Assembly (NCBI GenBank): GCA_044356745.1
Contig: JBIKVP010000091.1
Coordinates: 1-7,030 of the forward strand
Direction of reading: 5' to 3'
Length of the DNA stretch: 7,030 nucleotides
Source of the DNA: JBIKVP01 sp044356745
Lineage (GTDB): Bacteria > Pseudomonadota > Alphaproteobacteria > Rhizobiales > Beijerinckiaceae
Both the position numbers and the translations under genes were made by a program. The notes beneath the pieces were generated by a model. That model worked only from the letters and a program-made list of their open reading frames with translations. It searched no databases and had not been told where the DNA came from. This document shows, piece by piece, positions 1 through 6,934 of the stretch; positions within the stretch are counted from its first letter, which is position 1; every line of letters begins with the position of its first letter.

Positions 1-36
1 CTCCTGACGTTGGTCTGGTTCTAAAAGCGTACCCAT
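1..36 (-). CDS. 5' end of an unidentified repeated gene (left copy, partial)
   Basis: Reading leftward from an ATG at 36-34, the frame gives MGTLLEPDQRQE before the window ends. The same start, giving MGTLLEPDQR, occurs on the plus strand at 7001. The two copies differ at three bases, and all three are silent third codon positions (CCA/CCG for Pro, GAC/GAT for Asp, CGT/CGG for Arg). That pattern is the main evidence that this frame is translated and under selection. No good Shine-Dalgarno sequence lies in front of the ATG. I do not recognise the protein. A transposase or other protein of a multicopy element is a reasonable inference from the duplication, but twelve residues cannot prove it. 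Confidence 0.5.
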   Translation of the reverse strand, partial: MGTLLEPDQRQE

Positions 37-102
37 ACCAAATTGGAATCAAAACAACCTTAATAAAAAGATAACGCCAACTCTTCACTCACGAGGGGTA
101 TA
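17..102 (-). repeat. 86-bp exact inverted repeat, left copy
   Basis: These 86 bases are the exact reverse complement of 6935-7020. Read on the minus strand, the block holds about 66 bp of upstream sequence and then the ATG and first codons of the gene that leaves the left edge. Inside the window, identity stops at 102/103. A short similarity (GCAC...AATG) continues with small indels. Outside, similarity continues to the window edge with three silent differences in ten bases. The block may be the end of an insertion sequence or another dispersed element; the true element ends cannot be fixed from this window. Confidence 0.9.
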
Positions 103-104
103 AA

Positions 105-350
105 GCACATAATGATTTTGCAGCAGGTGCTAGATATTTATTAGGATCCTCAAAATCTTTAATTGAACAAATTGAACAAGCTTCAGAAGAGATCAATCAT
201 GAGAAAGACAAGTCTCAAGAGGATAATTCACAAAAAATAACATATCCGAAAGAAGAAAATAAGTTACTCGAAGTCATTGAGAATGGAGCTAAAGCAGTGA
301 CAGGCTCTATGCTTTTTATTGGCAAAAAATTATTGCCTAATCCTGTTTAG
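105..350 (+). pseudogene. 3' fragment of an unrecognised AT-rich gene, cut by the left repeat
   Basis: An open frame of 81 codons runs from the edge of the repeat to a TAG at 348-350, beginning AHNDFAAGARYLLGSS and ending FIGKKLLPNPV. The frame stays open back to 75, inside the repeat, where a TAA at 72-74 closes it. The only in-frame ATG is near codon 69, so this is the tail of a longer protein and not a small complete gene. The middle is highly charged and polar (many E, K, Q, N) and probably helical; the end is more hydrophobic. Its G+C is 33% (82 of 246 bases counted), against about 50% in gyrA, which suggests foreign origin. It converges on rnr with 55 bp between the stop codons. I do not recognise the family. 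The simplest history is interruption of this gene by the repeated element. Confidence 0.5.
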
Positions 351-405
351 TACTGCTCTTTCATCAATATTCTATTGTTGTAACGTTCTATTATTTTACA
401 AGGTA

Positions 406-2685
406 TTACGGCTTAAAGATTCGCTTTTTCTTTTTGCCGATTTGATTTTTAGATGTGATTTTACTGCGCTTGCCTTCACTCAAAAGCTCAAAGGTGAGTG
501 CGCCTGCAACAGGTGCAGCATCAATCAGTTTCACCTCAACGCGATCTCCAAGGCGGTGTGTTATGCCGGTGCGTGAGCCAACAAGTGCATGACGCCCTTC
601 ATCAAACGCGTAATAATCATTGCTCAATGATGAGACTGGCACAAAACCGTCTGCTCCCGTATCATCAAGTTTTACAAATAATCCTGAACGGGTCACACCA
701 GCAATGCGTCCTGCAAAGGTTGATCCAATATGTTCAACAAGGTGATGGGCAATGAGGCGATCAATGGTGTCGCGTTCCGCAGCCATTGCGCGTCGCTCAG
801 CTTTTGAAATCTGCTCACCAACCTCTTTTAGATGGGTTGAGGTCACATCTTTAGACAATCCATCATGACCCAAACCAAGGGCACTAATCAAAGCGCGGTG
901 CACAATCACATCGGCATAGCGGCGAATGGGAGAAGTAAAGTGCGCATAACGCCTTAAGTTGAGGCCAAAATGGCCATAATTTTCAGCAGCATATTCAGCT
1001 TGCGCTTGAGAGCGCAGGACAATCTCATTGACAAATGCTTGATGCTCTCCACCTTCAACCGCGCGTAAAATGCGATTAAAGAGTGCGGCTTTAAGCGCAC
1101 CTGCTTTAGGTAGCTTCAAACCGATTGAAGCTAAAACCTCGCCCAGATTGCGCATTTTTTCAACCGAAGGCTCATCATGGACGCGATAGAGCAGGGGGCT
1201 GGCCTTGGCTTCGAGTGTTTCGGCTGCGGCCACGTTGGCCATAATCATAAACTCTTCAATCAGTTTATGAGCCTCTAAACGTTCTGGCACGAGCACGCGA
1301 TCAACCTCACCTTGTGGATTGAGAATGATTTTGCGTTCTGGCAGATCAAGAAACAGCGGCTCACGCGCTTCACGCGCTTGTGTTGCGCAGGTGTAAGCAT
1401 CCAGAAGCGGTACAAGAACAGTGTCATAGAGTGGCTTTGCGTCATTATCGGCAAAGCCATTGAAAGCGGCCTGCGCCTGTTCATAACTGAGTTTAGCCAC
1501 CGATTTAATCATGACGCGGTGAAACGTATGCGCGATTTTACGCCCCGTGCGATCAATGACCATACGCACCGCCAAAGAGGGTCGATCAACATCCGGTTTA
1601 AGCGAGCATAGATCATTCGAAATGCGCTCAGGCAACATCGGCACAACACGATCAGGAAAATAAACGGAATTGCCGCGTTTAAGCGCTTCGCGATCCAGTG
1701 CCGAATTGGGATGAACGTAAGCGGCCACATCAGCAATCGCGACATACACCACAAACCCGTCTTCATTGGCAGGATCATCGTCAGAATGTGCATAAACCGC
1801 ATCATCATGATCTTTGGCATCACTTGGATCAATCGTGATGAAGGGCTTGGCGCGCCAATCCTCTCGCCCTTTAAGCGAAAGTGGGGCGGCCTCATCCGCT
1901 TCTTTTATCACAGCGGACGGAAATATATGCGGAATATCATGCACATGAATGGCGATGAGGGAGGCTGCACGTTCTGTTTTAATGTTGCCCAAGCGCTCTT
2001 TGACAACGGCTTTAAGTGTGCCGTGTACTCCTGATTTTTGCAACGTTACACTGATGAGATCACCATCTTGAGCCCCCAGATTGTCTTTTTCAAGAATGCT
2101 GAGTTCTTTGGGGCGTCCCTTTTTCTCAACAGGAACCAGTCGGCCAGAACCATCGGGCAGAGCGCGGTAGATCCCCATGGTTTGCAACTTGGCTTTGGGG
2201 AGAAGTTTGATAACGCGACCCGCGTAAGCACAGCCCTCTGCTTTATCGTCAAGCATGGACAACCGCATCAAAACCCGATCCCCTAAACCGATCGCAGCTG
2301 ATTTGCCCTTCTCTCGGCTGGAAACCATGACCAGAATGCGTGGTGGCTTTGATTGATGTGTATCATCCCAGTCAGCCGGTTCAGCAATAAGCTCCCCATC
2401 CGAATCACGGGTGATGATGTCCGCCACAACGACGGGGGGTAAACGTCCTGTTTTGCTCATGGATTTACGGCGACGGGCGATCTCGCCGCTTTCTTCCATC
2501 GCACGCAAAGTGCTTTTTAAAGCGATGCGCGCTTCATCGCCTGTAATGCCAAAAGCACGGGCAATCTCGCGCTTGCTCACTTTCCCTGTCGCCTCACTCA
2601 AGAACTTGGCGATCTCTTCACGGGAAGGCAATCCACGTTTTTTTTGAGGGGCTTTTGGTGAAGGCGAAGAAGCCTTAACGGGCAT
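406..2685 (-). CDS. rnr: Ribonuclease R (3'-5' exoribonuclease)
   Basis: This processive hydrolytic 3'-5' exoribonuclease unwinds and degrades structured RNA (mRNA decay, rRNA quality control, trans-translation targets) in the cytoplasm. The 759-residue protein has the family's usual layout: a Lys/Pro-rich N-terminus; a winged-helix segment (about 19-75) of the RNase R helix-turn-helix type; cold-shock-like domains; the RNB catalytic domain (about 270-600); an S1 domain (about 654-738); and a Lys-rich tail ending KKKKRIFKP. The catalytic aspartates are in TIDPSDAKDHDDA: D286, D292, D294 and D295 correspond to D201/D207/D209/D210 of RNase II. The signature FTSPIRRYADVIVHR lies at about 583-597. 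The ATG at 2685 is supported by AAGG 8 nt upstream. The gene looks intact, is divergent from ribH, and converges on the AT-rich fragment to its left. The topA or DUF983 neighbours I remember beside rnr in many alphaproteobacteria are absent. Confidence 0.96.
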   Translation of the reverse strand: MPVKASSPSPKAPQKKRGLPSREEIAKFLSEATGKVSKREIARAFGITGDEARIALKSTLRAMEESGEIARRRKSMSKTGRLPPVVVADIITRDSDGELIAEPADWDDTHQSKPPRILVMVSSREKGKSAAIGLGDRVLMRLSMLDDKAEGCAYAGRVIKLLPKAKLQTMGIYRALPDGSGRLVPVEKKGRPKELSILEKDNLGAQDGDLISVTLQKSGVHGTLKAVVKERLGNIKTERAASLIAIHVHDIPHIFPSAVIKEADEAAPLSLKGREDWRAKPFITIDPSDAKDHDDAVYAHSDDDPANEDGFVVYVAIADVAAYVHPNSALDREALKRGNSVYFPDRVVPMLPERISNDLCSLKPDVDRPSLAVRMVIDRTGRKIAHTFHRVMIKSVAKLSYEQAQAAFNGFADNDAKPLYDTVLVPLLDAYTCATQAREAREPLFLDLPERKIILNPQGEVDRVLVPERLEAHKLIEEFMIMANVAAAETLEAKASPLLYRVHDEPSVEKMRNLGEVLASIGLKLPKAGALKAALFNRILRAVEGGEHQAFVNEIVLRSQAQAEYAAENYGHFGLNLRRYAHFTSPIRRYADVIVHRALISALGLGHDGLSKDVTSTHLKEVGEQISKAERRAMAAERDTIDRLIAHHLVEHIGSTFAGRIAGVTRSGLFVKLDDTGADGFVPVSSLSNDYYAFDEGRHALVGSRTGITHRLGDRVEVKLIDAAPVAGALTFELLSEGKRSKITSKNQIGKKKKRIFKP

Positions 2686-2758
2686 GACAATAGCCTTGAT
2701 CTAGAGAATAGTCAGAAGACGTTATTGAAAACACTTGATTCAGAACGCTTGCGTCAAA

Positions 2759-2778
2759 TGTGATTATACGCCATCACA
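2759..2778. promoter_or_regulatory. Inverted repeat TGTGAT-N8-ATCACA, possible operator
   Basis: A perfect 6-bp inverted repeat overlaps the best -10 box for rnr. The half-sites resemble CRP/FNR-type TGTGA/TCACA arms, but the gap between TGTGA and TCACA is 10 bases instead of the usual 6, so a classical CRP site is unlikely. Its place in the divergent rnr/ribH region would suit a repressor acting on rnr. It may also be chance. Confidence 0.25.
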
Positions 2779-2791
2779 GCCTCAAACGAAA
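2763..2791 (-). promoter_or_regulatory. Candidate promoter for rnr
   Basis: On the minus strand a perfect TATAAT (plus-strand 2763-2768) lies 17 bp from a poor -35 hexamer, TTTCGT (2786-2791). Transcription would start near 2756, giving a leader of about 70 nt before the rnr ATG. The -10 is strong but the -35 is weak. Confidence 0.4.
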
Positions 2792-2817
2792 ATATAGGAT
2801 TAGTCTATGTGTTTTAA

Positions 2818-2846
2818 ATGACAATTCCAAGATGCGAATGTCTATT
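2818..2846 (+). promoter_or_regulatory. Candidate promoter for ribH-nusB
   Basis: ATGACA (5 of 6 to TTGACA) at 2818-2823 is followed, after exactly 17 bp, by TCTATT (4 of 6 to TATAAT) at 2841-2846. Transcription would start near 2853, about 20 nt before the ribH ATG. Such a leader is too short for an FMN riboswitch, and I see no riboswitch-like conserved blocks in the intergenic region. Confidence 0.4.
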
Positions 2847-2873
2847 TCATAAAACGCTGCAAATGAGTTAAGC

Positions 2874-3416
2874 ATGGTTACCACACAATCCGATCATCAT
2901 ATCGCAGATCATTATGTCGCAAGTTTGAGCGATGCACAGCACGCCTGTATTCGCGGAGCACGCGTACTGATTGTTGAAGGGCGATTTTACAATTCCATCA
3001 ATGATATGCTGCTTCAAGGAGCACGAGGCGCGCTTGATGAGTTGGGTCTCGAAAATAGTGTGCTCACTGTGCCCGGTGCGCTTGAAATTGCACCAATGAT
3101 GATGATTGCGCTACACGAATCTGAAAACGCCGGCACACCTTTTGATGCAGTGGTTGCGCTTGGCTGTGTGATCCGGGGTGAAACGGGACACTATGATATA
3201 GTTGCCACTGAAAGCGCGCGCGCCCTCATGGATTTGTCTATTGCGCTTGGAATGCCATTGGGAAATGCTATTCTCACTGTTGAAAACATGGAGCAGGCTC
3301 AAGTACGTGCACTAGATAAAGGGCGCGGTGCGGTGATTGCAGCGCTCACGGTGCTTGCATTCAAGCGTGACTTTCAAGCCAAAAGTGATCTTCAAGCTGA
3401 GAGTGACGCATCATGA
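2874..3416 (+). CDS. ribH: 6,7-dimethyl-8-ribityllumazine synthase (RibH)
   Basis: RibH condenses 5-amino-6-ribitylaminouracil with 3,4-dihydroxy-2-butanone 4-phosphate to make lumazine, the penultimate step of riboflavin synthesis; family members form cytoplasmic pentamers or icosahedra. Visible motifs are EGRFYNS (F38, the ring-stacking position), VPGALEI (66-72), LGCVIRGETGHYD with H106 matching catalytic His88 of the Bacillus subtilis enzyme, and LTVENMEQA (134-142). At 180 residues it is longer than the usual roughly 155, because of about 28 extra N-terminal residues and a short polar C-terminal tail. It has four fewer residues between R145 and K149 (Arg127 and Lys135 in B. subtilis). 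The ATG at 2874 is the only in-frame ATG before the conserved core (a TTG exists at codon 18); its Shine-Dalgarno sequence is weak (TGAG, 6 nt upstream). The stop overlaps the nusB start (ATGA), so the two are probably translationally coupled. No ribE or ribD lies upstream in the window. Confidence 0.95.
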   Translation: MVTTQSDHHIADHYVASLSDAQHACIRGARVLIVEGRFYNSINDMLLQGARGALDELGLENSVLTVPGALEIAPMMMIALHESENAGTPFDAVVALGCVIRGETGHYDIVATESARALMDLSIALGMPLGNAILTVENMEQAQVRALDKGRGAVIAALTVLAFKRDFQAKSDLQAESDAS

Positions 3417-3892
3417 GTAACATTAAACTTCCCGAACAGCCAAAACATGTCAATAAACGCTCTGGGGCACGGGTATGCGCCGTGCAAGCGCTTTATGCCA
3501 TGGAAACAGCGGGTAAAGGATTGCTTGAAGTGATCCCTGAGTTCGAAGCATTCTGGCTTGGGCAAGAGGTTGAGGGGTTACCAGCGCTTCCTGCTGAATC
3601 AAACTTCTTTCAAGCGCTCGTGACAGGTGTTGTTGAGCATCAGCATTTTATTGATCAAACAGTGGATCAAACATTGATTAAAGGATGGCCGCTTAAGCGC
3701 GTTGAAGCGGTGGTGCGCGCCATATTGCGTGCAGGAACATTCGAATTAAAATATCGCACCGATGTTCCTGCTAAAGTTGTGATCAGTGAATATGTGGATG
3801 TGGCAAAAGCCTTTTACACCGATGATGAACCCAAACTCGTCAATGCAGTGCTTGATGCCATTGCGAAAGATGTGCGAAGTTTAACGGCTTGA
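3413..3892 (+). CDS. nusB: Transcription antitermination protein NusB
   Basis: NusB binds boxA RNA with ribosomal protein S10 (NusE) to form the antitermination complex on rRNA operons and supports ribosome maturation. The 159-residue protein is one all-helical NusB domain. The first helix carries SGARVCAVQALYAME (18-32), matching the ARRRARECAVQALY region of Escherichia coli NusB. The C-terminal half has VEAVVRAILRAGTFELKYRTDVPAKVVISEYVDVAKAF in pieces typical of the family, then DEPKLVNAVLDAIAK. Length is slightly above the E. coli protein (139). The ATG at 3413 shares four bases with the ribH stop, and GAGAG inside the ribH end can serve as its ribosome-binding site. The ribH-nusB pair is common in alphaproteobacteria; thiL, often next, is absent here and gyrA follows instead. 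Confidence 0.94.
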   Translation: MSNIKLPEQPKHVNKRSGARVCAVQALYAMETAGKGLLEVIPEFEAFWLGQEVEGLPALPAESNFFQALVTGVVEHQHFIDQTVDQTLIKGWPLKRVEAVVRAILRAGTFELKYRTDVPAKVVISEYVDVAKAFYTDDEPKLVNAVLDAIAKDVRSLTA

Positions 3893-3925
3893 GACACGTG
3901 CTTTAATTGTGGCAAGAAACTTGAG

Positions 3926-4043
3926 TAGTGAGACATTTTAAAATTTAGCTTTTGGTAAAGTTTCCGTCATGGCCGAACCCGTCGGGTCAAGCCCGCGCAT
4001 GACGCTCAAGTTTCAAAGGCATAAATGTCAAACTGTCCCACTA
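3926..4043. mobile_element. MITE-like element with TA-flanked inverted ends
   Basis: The element would span 3928-4041, with ends GTGAGACA and TGTCCCAC, which pair except for one base. Each end is bordered by TA (3926-3927 and 4042-4043), the target duplication expected for IS630/Tc1-mariner type transposition. Including the flanks, 3925-3935 and 4034-4044 pair at 10 of 11 positions. It has no coding capacity and contains a palindrome in the middle, both usual for MITEs. The ends are short, so the call is tentative; I know of no named element with these ends. Confidence 0.35.
3965..4004. repeat. REP-like palindrome / hairpin between nusB and gyrA
   Basis: CGTCATG at 3965-3971 pairs exactly with CATGACG at 3998-4004. 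The interior holds two alternative GC-rich hairpins (ACCCG/CGGGT and CGGG/CCCG). The G+C-rich core stands out from the AT-rich surroundings. It resembles the short palindromes carrying GTCATG...GGGCTTGACCC that I remember as dispersed in many alphaproteobacterial genomes. No T-tract follows directly, so it is not a classical intrinsic terminator, though it could protect the 3' end of the nusB message or slow polymerase. Confidence 0.5.
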
Positions 4044-4050
4044 CCGAATC

Positions 4051-4079
4051 TTGGCAAGCATTTCATTTTTTTTTCAAAT
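4051..4079 (+). promoter_or_regulatory. Likely gyrA promoter
   Basis: TTGGCA (5 of 6 to the -35 consensus) at 4051-4056 and TCAAAT (4 of 6 to the -10) at 4074-4079 are separated by exactly 17 bp. A run of nine T (4066-4074) fills the end of the spacer and overlaps the first base of the -10. Transcription would start near 4086, leaving a leader of about 28 nt. It lies just downstream of the MITE-like element, so gyrA need not depend on read-through from nusB. Confidence 0.45.
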
Positions 4080-4100
4080 CAGCTAAACAAACGTCAAAGA

Positions 4101-4107
4101 AGTGAGG
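4101..4107 (+). promoter_or_regulatory. Ribosome-binding site that decides the gyrA start
   Basis: AGTGAGG contains GAGG at 4104-4107, six bases before a GTG at 4114. The alternative GTG at 4102 lies inside this site and has only a weak AAAGAA next to it. An in-frame ATG at 4141 has no Shine-Dalgarno sequence. GTG 4114 is therefore the best start. Confidence 0.6.
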
Positions 4108-4113
4108 CGCATT

Positions 4114-6831
4114 GTGACGACTGATTCGACCCCCCCCAACATGCCATTTATGGGTGATACGAAACCGATTTCCATCATCGATGAAATGAAGCGCTCTTAT
4201 CTTGATTATGCGATGAGCGTGATCGTGAGCCGTGCATTGCCTGATGTGCGTGATGGTCTCAAGCCTGTGCATCGGCGCATTCTTTATGCGATGTATGAGA
4301 GCGGTTACACCCCCGATAAAGCCTATCGTAAATCAGCGCGTGTCGTAGGGGATGTGATCGGTAAATATCACCCTCACGGTGATCAATCGGTTTATGATGC
4401 GCTCGTGCGCATGGCGCAAGAATTCTCAATGCGTCTTATGCTTGTAGATGGACAGGGTAATTTTGGTTCGGTTGATGGTGATCCGCCTGCCGCAATGCGT
4501 TATACCGAAGTGCGTATGGCAAAATCTGCGATGGCGCTCATTGAAGACATCGACAAAGATACCGTCGATTTTCAGGATAACTACGATAACTCTGAATCTG
4601 AGCCAAAGGTTCTGCCCGCGCGCTACCCTAACCTGCTTGTTAATGGTGGGGGCGGTATTGCAGTTGGGATGGCAACAAACATTCCGCCTCACAATTTGGG
4701 TGAGGTGATTGATGCGTGTATCGCTTATATTGCGAACCCTGAGATTTCGATTGATGATCTCATCGAGATTGTTCCTGCGCCAGACTTTCCAACGGGTGCG
4801 TCAATCATGGGTCGTGCGGGTGCGCGTGCTGCGTATCATCTCGGGCGTGGCTCAATTATCATGCGCGCCGTTTCACGTATTGAAACGATCCGTAAAGATC
4901 GCGAAGCCATTATTTTTACGGAAATTCCCTATCAGGTCAACAAAGCGACGCTCATTGAGAAAATCGCTGATCTTGTCCGCGAGAAAAAGGTAGAGGGCAT
5001 TTCTGATCTGCGCGATGAATCAGATCGTGACGGTATGCGCATCGTCATTGAACTTAAGCGCGATGCGGTGGCGGATGTGGTTCTCAACCAGCTTTATCGC
5101 TTTACACAACTTCAGACCAGTTTTGGCGCGAATATGGTGGCGCTCAATGGTGGGCGTCCTGAAGTGCTCAACTTACGTGATTTTATTGTCGCGTTTGTGG
5201 AGTTTCGCGAAGAGGTTATTGCCCGTCGCACAAAATTTTTGCTCAATAAAGCGCGAGATCGTGCGCATGTATTGTGTGGTTTAGCGATTGCCGTCGCCAA
5301 TATTGATGAGGTGATCCGCCTCATTCGCACGGCGCCCGATCCACAAACAGCACGTGAATCGCTCATGGGGCGTGACTGGCCAGCCCATGACATCGCGCCT
5401 CTGATTGCACTGGTGGATGATCCGCGTCACCGTGTGAATGATGATGGCACATACCGTCTCTCTGAAGTGCAGGCGCGTGCTATTCTTGAATTGCGTCTGC
5501 AACGTTTAACCGCTCTTGGACGCGATGAAATTGGGGACGAACTCAATAAACTTGCGGGTGAAATCACCGATTATCTTGATATTTTGCGCTCGCGTGAGCG
5601 GATGCAAGGCATGATCGTTGCTGAACTCACGCATATTAAAGCTGAGTTTGCGACACCGCGTAAAACGCAAATTCTCGAATGGGATGCTGATCTTGAAGAT
5701 GAAGATCTCATCGCTAAAGAGGATATGGTCGTCACTGTTTCGCACGCGGGTTATATCAAGCGCGTACCGCTTTCAATGTATCGCGCGCAGCGTCGCGGCG
5801 GTAAAGGGCGTTCAGGGATGTCAACGCGCGATGAAGATTTTGTCGCGCGGCTGTTTGTGGCTAACACGCATACGCCTGTACTGTTTTTCTCCTCCATGGG
5901 GCAAGCTTACAAAGAAAAAGTGTGGCGTTTGCCGCTTTCGGCTCCTAATGCACGCGGCAAAGCGCTCGTCAATATGCTTCCGCTTGATCAAGGGGAGCGC
6001 ATTACCACCATCATGCCGCTTCCTGAAGATGAGCAAAGTTGGGATAAGCTGGATGTGATGTTCGCAACCGCTTCAGGCAACGTGCGACGCAATAAGCTGT
6101 CGGACTTTGTTCAGGTCAATCGCGGCGGAAAAATCGCGATGAAGCTTGATGAGGGCGATACCATCGTTGATGTTCAGATTTGCACCGAAGAGGATGATGT
6201 TTTCCTCACAACCGCGCTCGGCCAATGTATTCGGTTTGCCACAACAGATGTGCGTGTCTTTAAGGGACGCGACTCAACAGGTGTTCGCGGCATTAATCTG
6301 AGCGAGGGGGATCGGATTATTTCAATGGCGATTTTGCGTCACGTTGATGCATCGGCTGAAGAGCGTGCAGCTTACTTGCGCAAGCGCCGTGCCGTTGAGG
6401 GCGAAAGTGGCGAAGAGGTCATTGCTGATGGTGAAGACATAACTGAAGCCGTTGATATTTCACAAGAACGCTATGCGCAGCTTTCAGCGCATGAGCAGGT
6501 GATTCTGACCATCTCCGAAAATGGTTATGGCAAGCGCACGATTGCTTATGAGTATCGTGTCACTGGGCGCGGCGGCAAGGGTATTGTGGCGATGGCGACA
6601 ACCGAGCGTAACGGCCCATTGATTGCGTCTTTCCCCGTCGATCACTCGGATCAGATTATGCTTGTGACAGATGGCGGACAGCTTATTCGCGTTCCTGTTG
6701 AGGGCATCCGCATTGCAGGACGTGCGACGCAAGGGGTCATCGTCTTTAATACCGCTGATGACGAAAAAGTCGTTTCTGTCGAGCGTATCAGTGATGACGG
6801 TGAGGGCGAAGAAGAAGACGTAAGCGCTTAG
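4114..6831 (+). CDS. gyrA: DNA gyrase subunit A
   Basis: GyrA forms the A2B2 gyrase with GyrB; it cleaves and rejoins DNA during ATP-driven negative supercoiling. From GTG 4114 it has 905 residues (909 from the alternative GTG 4102). The N-terminal breakage-reunion domain has SYLDYAMSVIVSRALPDVRDG, the quinolone-region motif HPHGDQSVYD and the catalytic tyrosine Y130 in AAMRYTE. The C-terminal wrapping domain begins near residue 520 and carries the GyrA-box QRRGGKGRSG at 559-568, which separates gyrase from topoisomerase IV ParC, plus a second GRGGKG near the end. A charged insertion of roughly 45 residues (about 744-790) sits between blades; I remember this as usual in alphaproteobacterial GyrA. 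The tail is acidic (GEGEEEDVSA). The position of E. coli Ser83 is Gln91 here; Asp87 is kept (D95). An eight-C run (4130-4137) lies in codons 6-8. The gene is intact, with its own likely promoter; gyrB is not in the window. Confidence 0.97.
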   Translation: MTTDSTPPNMPFMGDTKPISIIDEMKRSYLDYAMSVIVSRALPDVRDGLKPVHRRILYAMYESGYTPDKAYRKSARVVGDVIGKYHPHGDQSVYDALVRMAQEFSMRLMLVDGQGNFGSVDGDPPAAMRYTEVRMAKSAMALIEDIDKDTVDFQDNYDNSESEPKVLPARYPNLLVNGGGGIAVGMATNIPPHNLGEVIDACIAYIANPEISIDDLIEIVPAPDFPTGASIMGRAGARAAYHLGRGSIIMRAVSRIETIRKDREAIIFTEIPYQVNKATLIEKIADLVREKKVEGISDLRDESDRDGMRIVIELKRDAVADVVLNQLYRFTQLQTSFGANMVALNGGRPEVLNLRDFIVAFVEFREEVIARRTKFLLNKARDRAHVLCGLAIAVANIDEVIRLIRTAPDPQTARESLMGRDWPAHDIAPLIALVDDPRHRVNDDGTYRLSEVQARAILELRLQRLTALGRDEIGDELNKLAGEITDYLDILRSRERMQGMIVAELTHIKAEFATPRKTQILEWDADLEDEDLIAKEDMVVTVSHAGYIKRVPLSMYRAQRRGGKGRSGMSTRDEDFVARLFVANTHTPVLFFSSMGQAYKEKVWRLPLSAPNARGKALVNMLPLDQGERITTIMPLPEDEQSWDKLDVMFATASGNVRRNKLSDFVQVNRGGKIAMKLDEGDTIVDVQICTEEDDVFLTTALGQCIRFATTDVRVFKGRDSTGVRGINLSEGDRIISMAILRHVDASAEERAAYLRKRRAVEGESGEEVIADGEDITEAVDISQERYAQLSAHEQVILTISENGYGKRTIAYEYRVTGRGGKGIVAMATTERNGPLIASFPVDHSDQIMLVTDGGQLIRVPVEGIRIAGRATQGVIVFNTADDEKVVSVERISDDGEGEEEDVSA

Positions 6832-6934
6832 GTTGCGGTGTTTTGGCAAGAAGGTGTGGATCAGTTGAAGCTATCGAAAGATTGAACCTCAACCGTCATG
6901 TTGCGGGTATCCACGCCTTTAAGAACCATTGTGC
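6832..6934. other. Gap between gyrA and the right repeat, no convincing gene
   Basis: I see no hairpin followed by a T-run that would terminate gyrA. A 16-codon frame (ATG 6898 to TGA 6948, MLRVSTPLRTIVLYPS) is too short and unsupported to call. GGGTAT at 6905-6910 pairs with ATACCC at 6936-6941, but this crosses the repeat boundary and is probably chance. coaD, a neighbour I remember after gyrA in many alphaproteobacteria, is absent. Confidence 0.5.

Noticed and set aside
1509..1895. Long frames overlapping rnr and gyrA in other phases
   Set aside because: They lie inside strongly conserved genes, lack recognisable domains and have the composition expected of shadow frames.
2686..2873. FMN riboswitch upstream of ribH
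   Set aside because: None of the conserved RFN-element blocks is visible and the best promoter candidate leaves only about 20 nt of leader.
3916..4014. 10-bp inverted repeat GAAACTTGAG (3916-3925) / CTCAAGTTTC (4005-4014)
   Set aside because: The arms are exact but are not nested with the TA-flanked ends, so they do not form one simple hairpin; with an 80-bp gap they may be coincidental or left from rearrangement.
4066..4074. T9 run as the tail of an intrinsic terminator for nusB
   Set aside because: No GC-rich hairpin lies directly before it; the nearest palindrome ends about 60 bp upstream. The run fits better as the spacer of the gyrA promoter.
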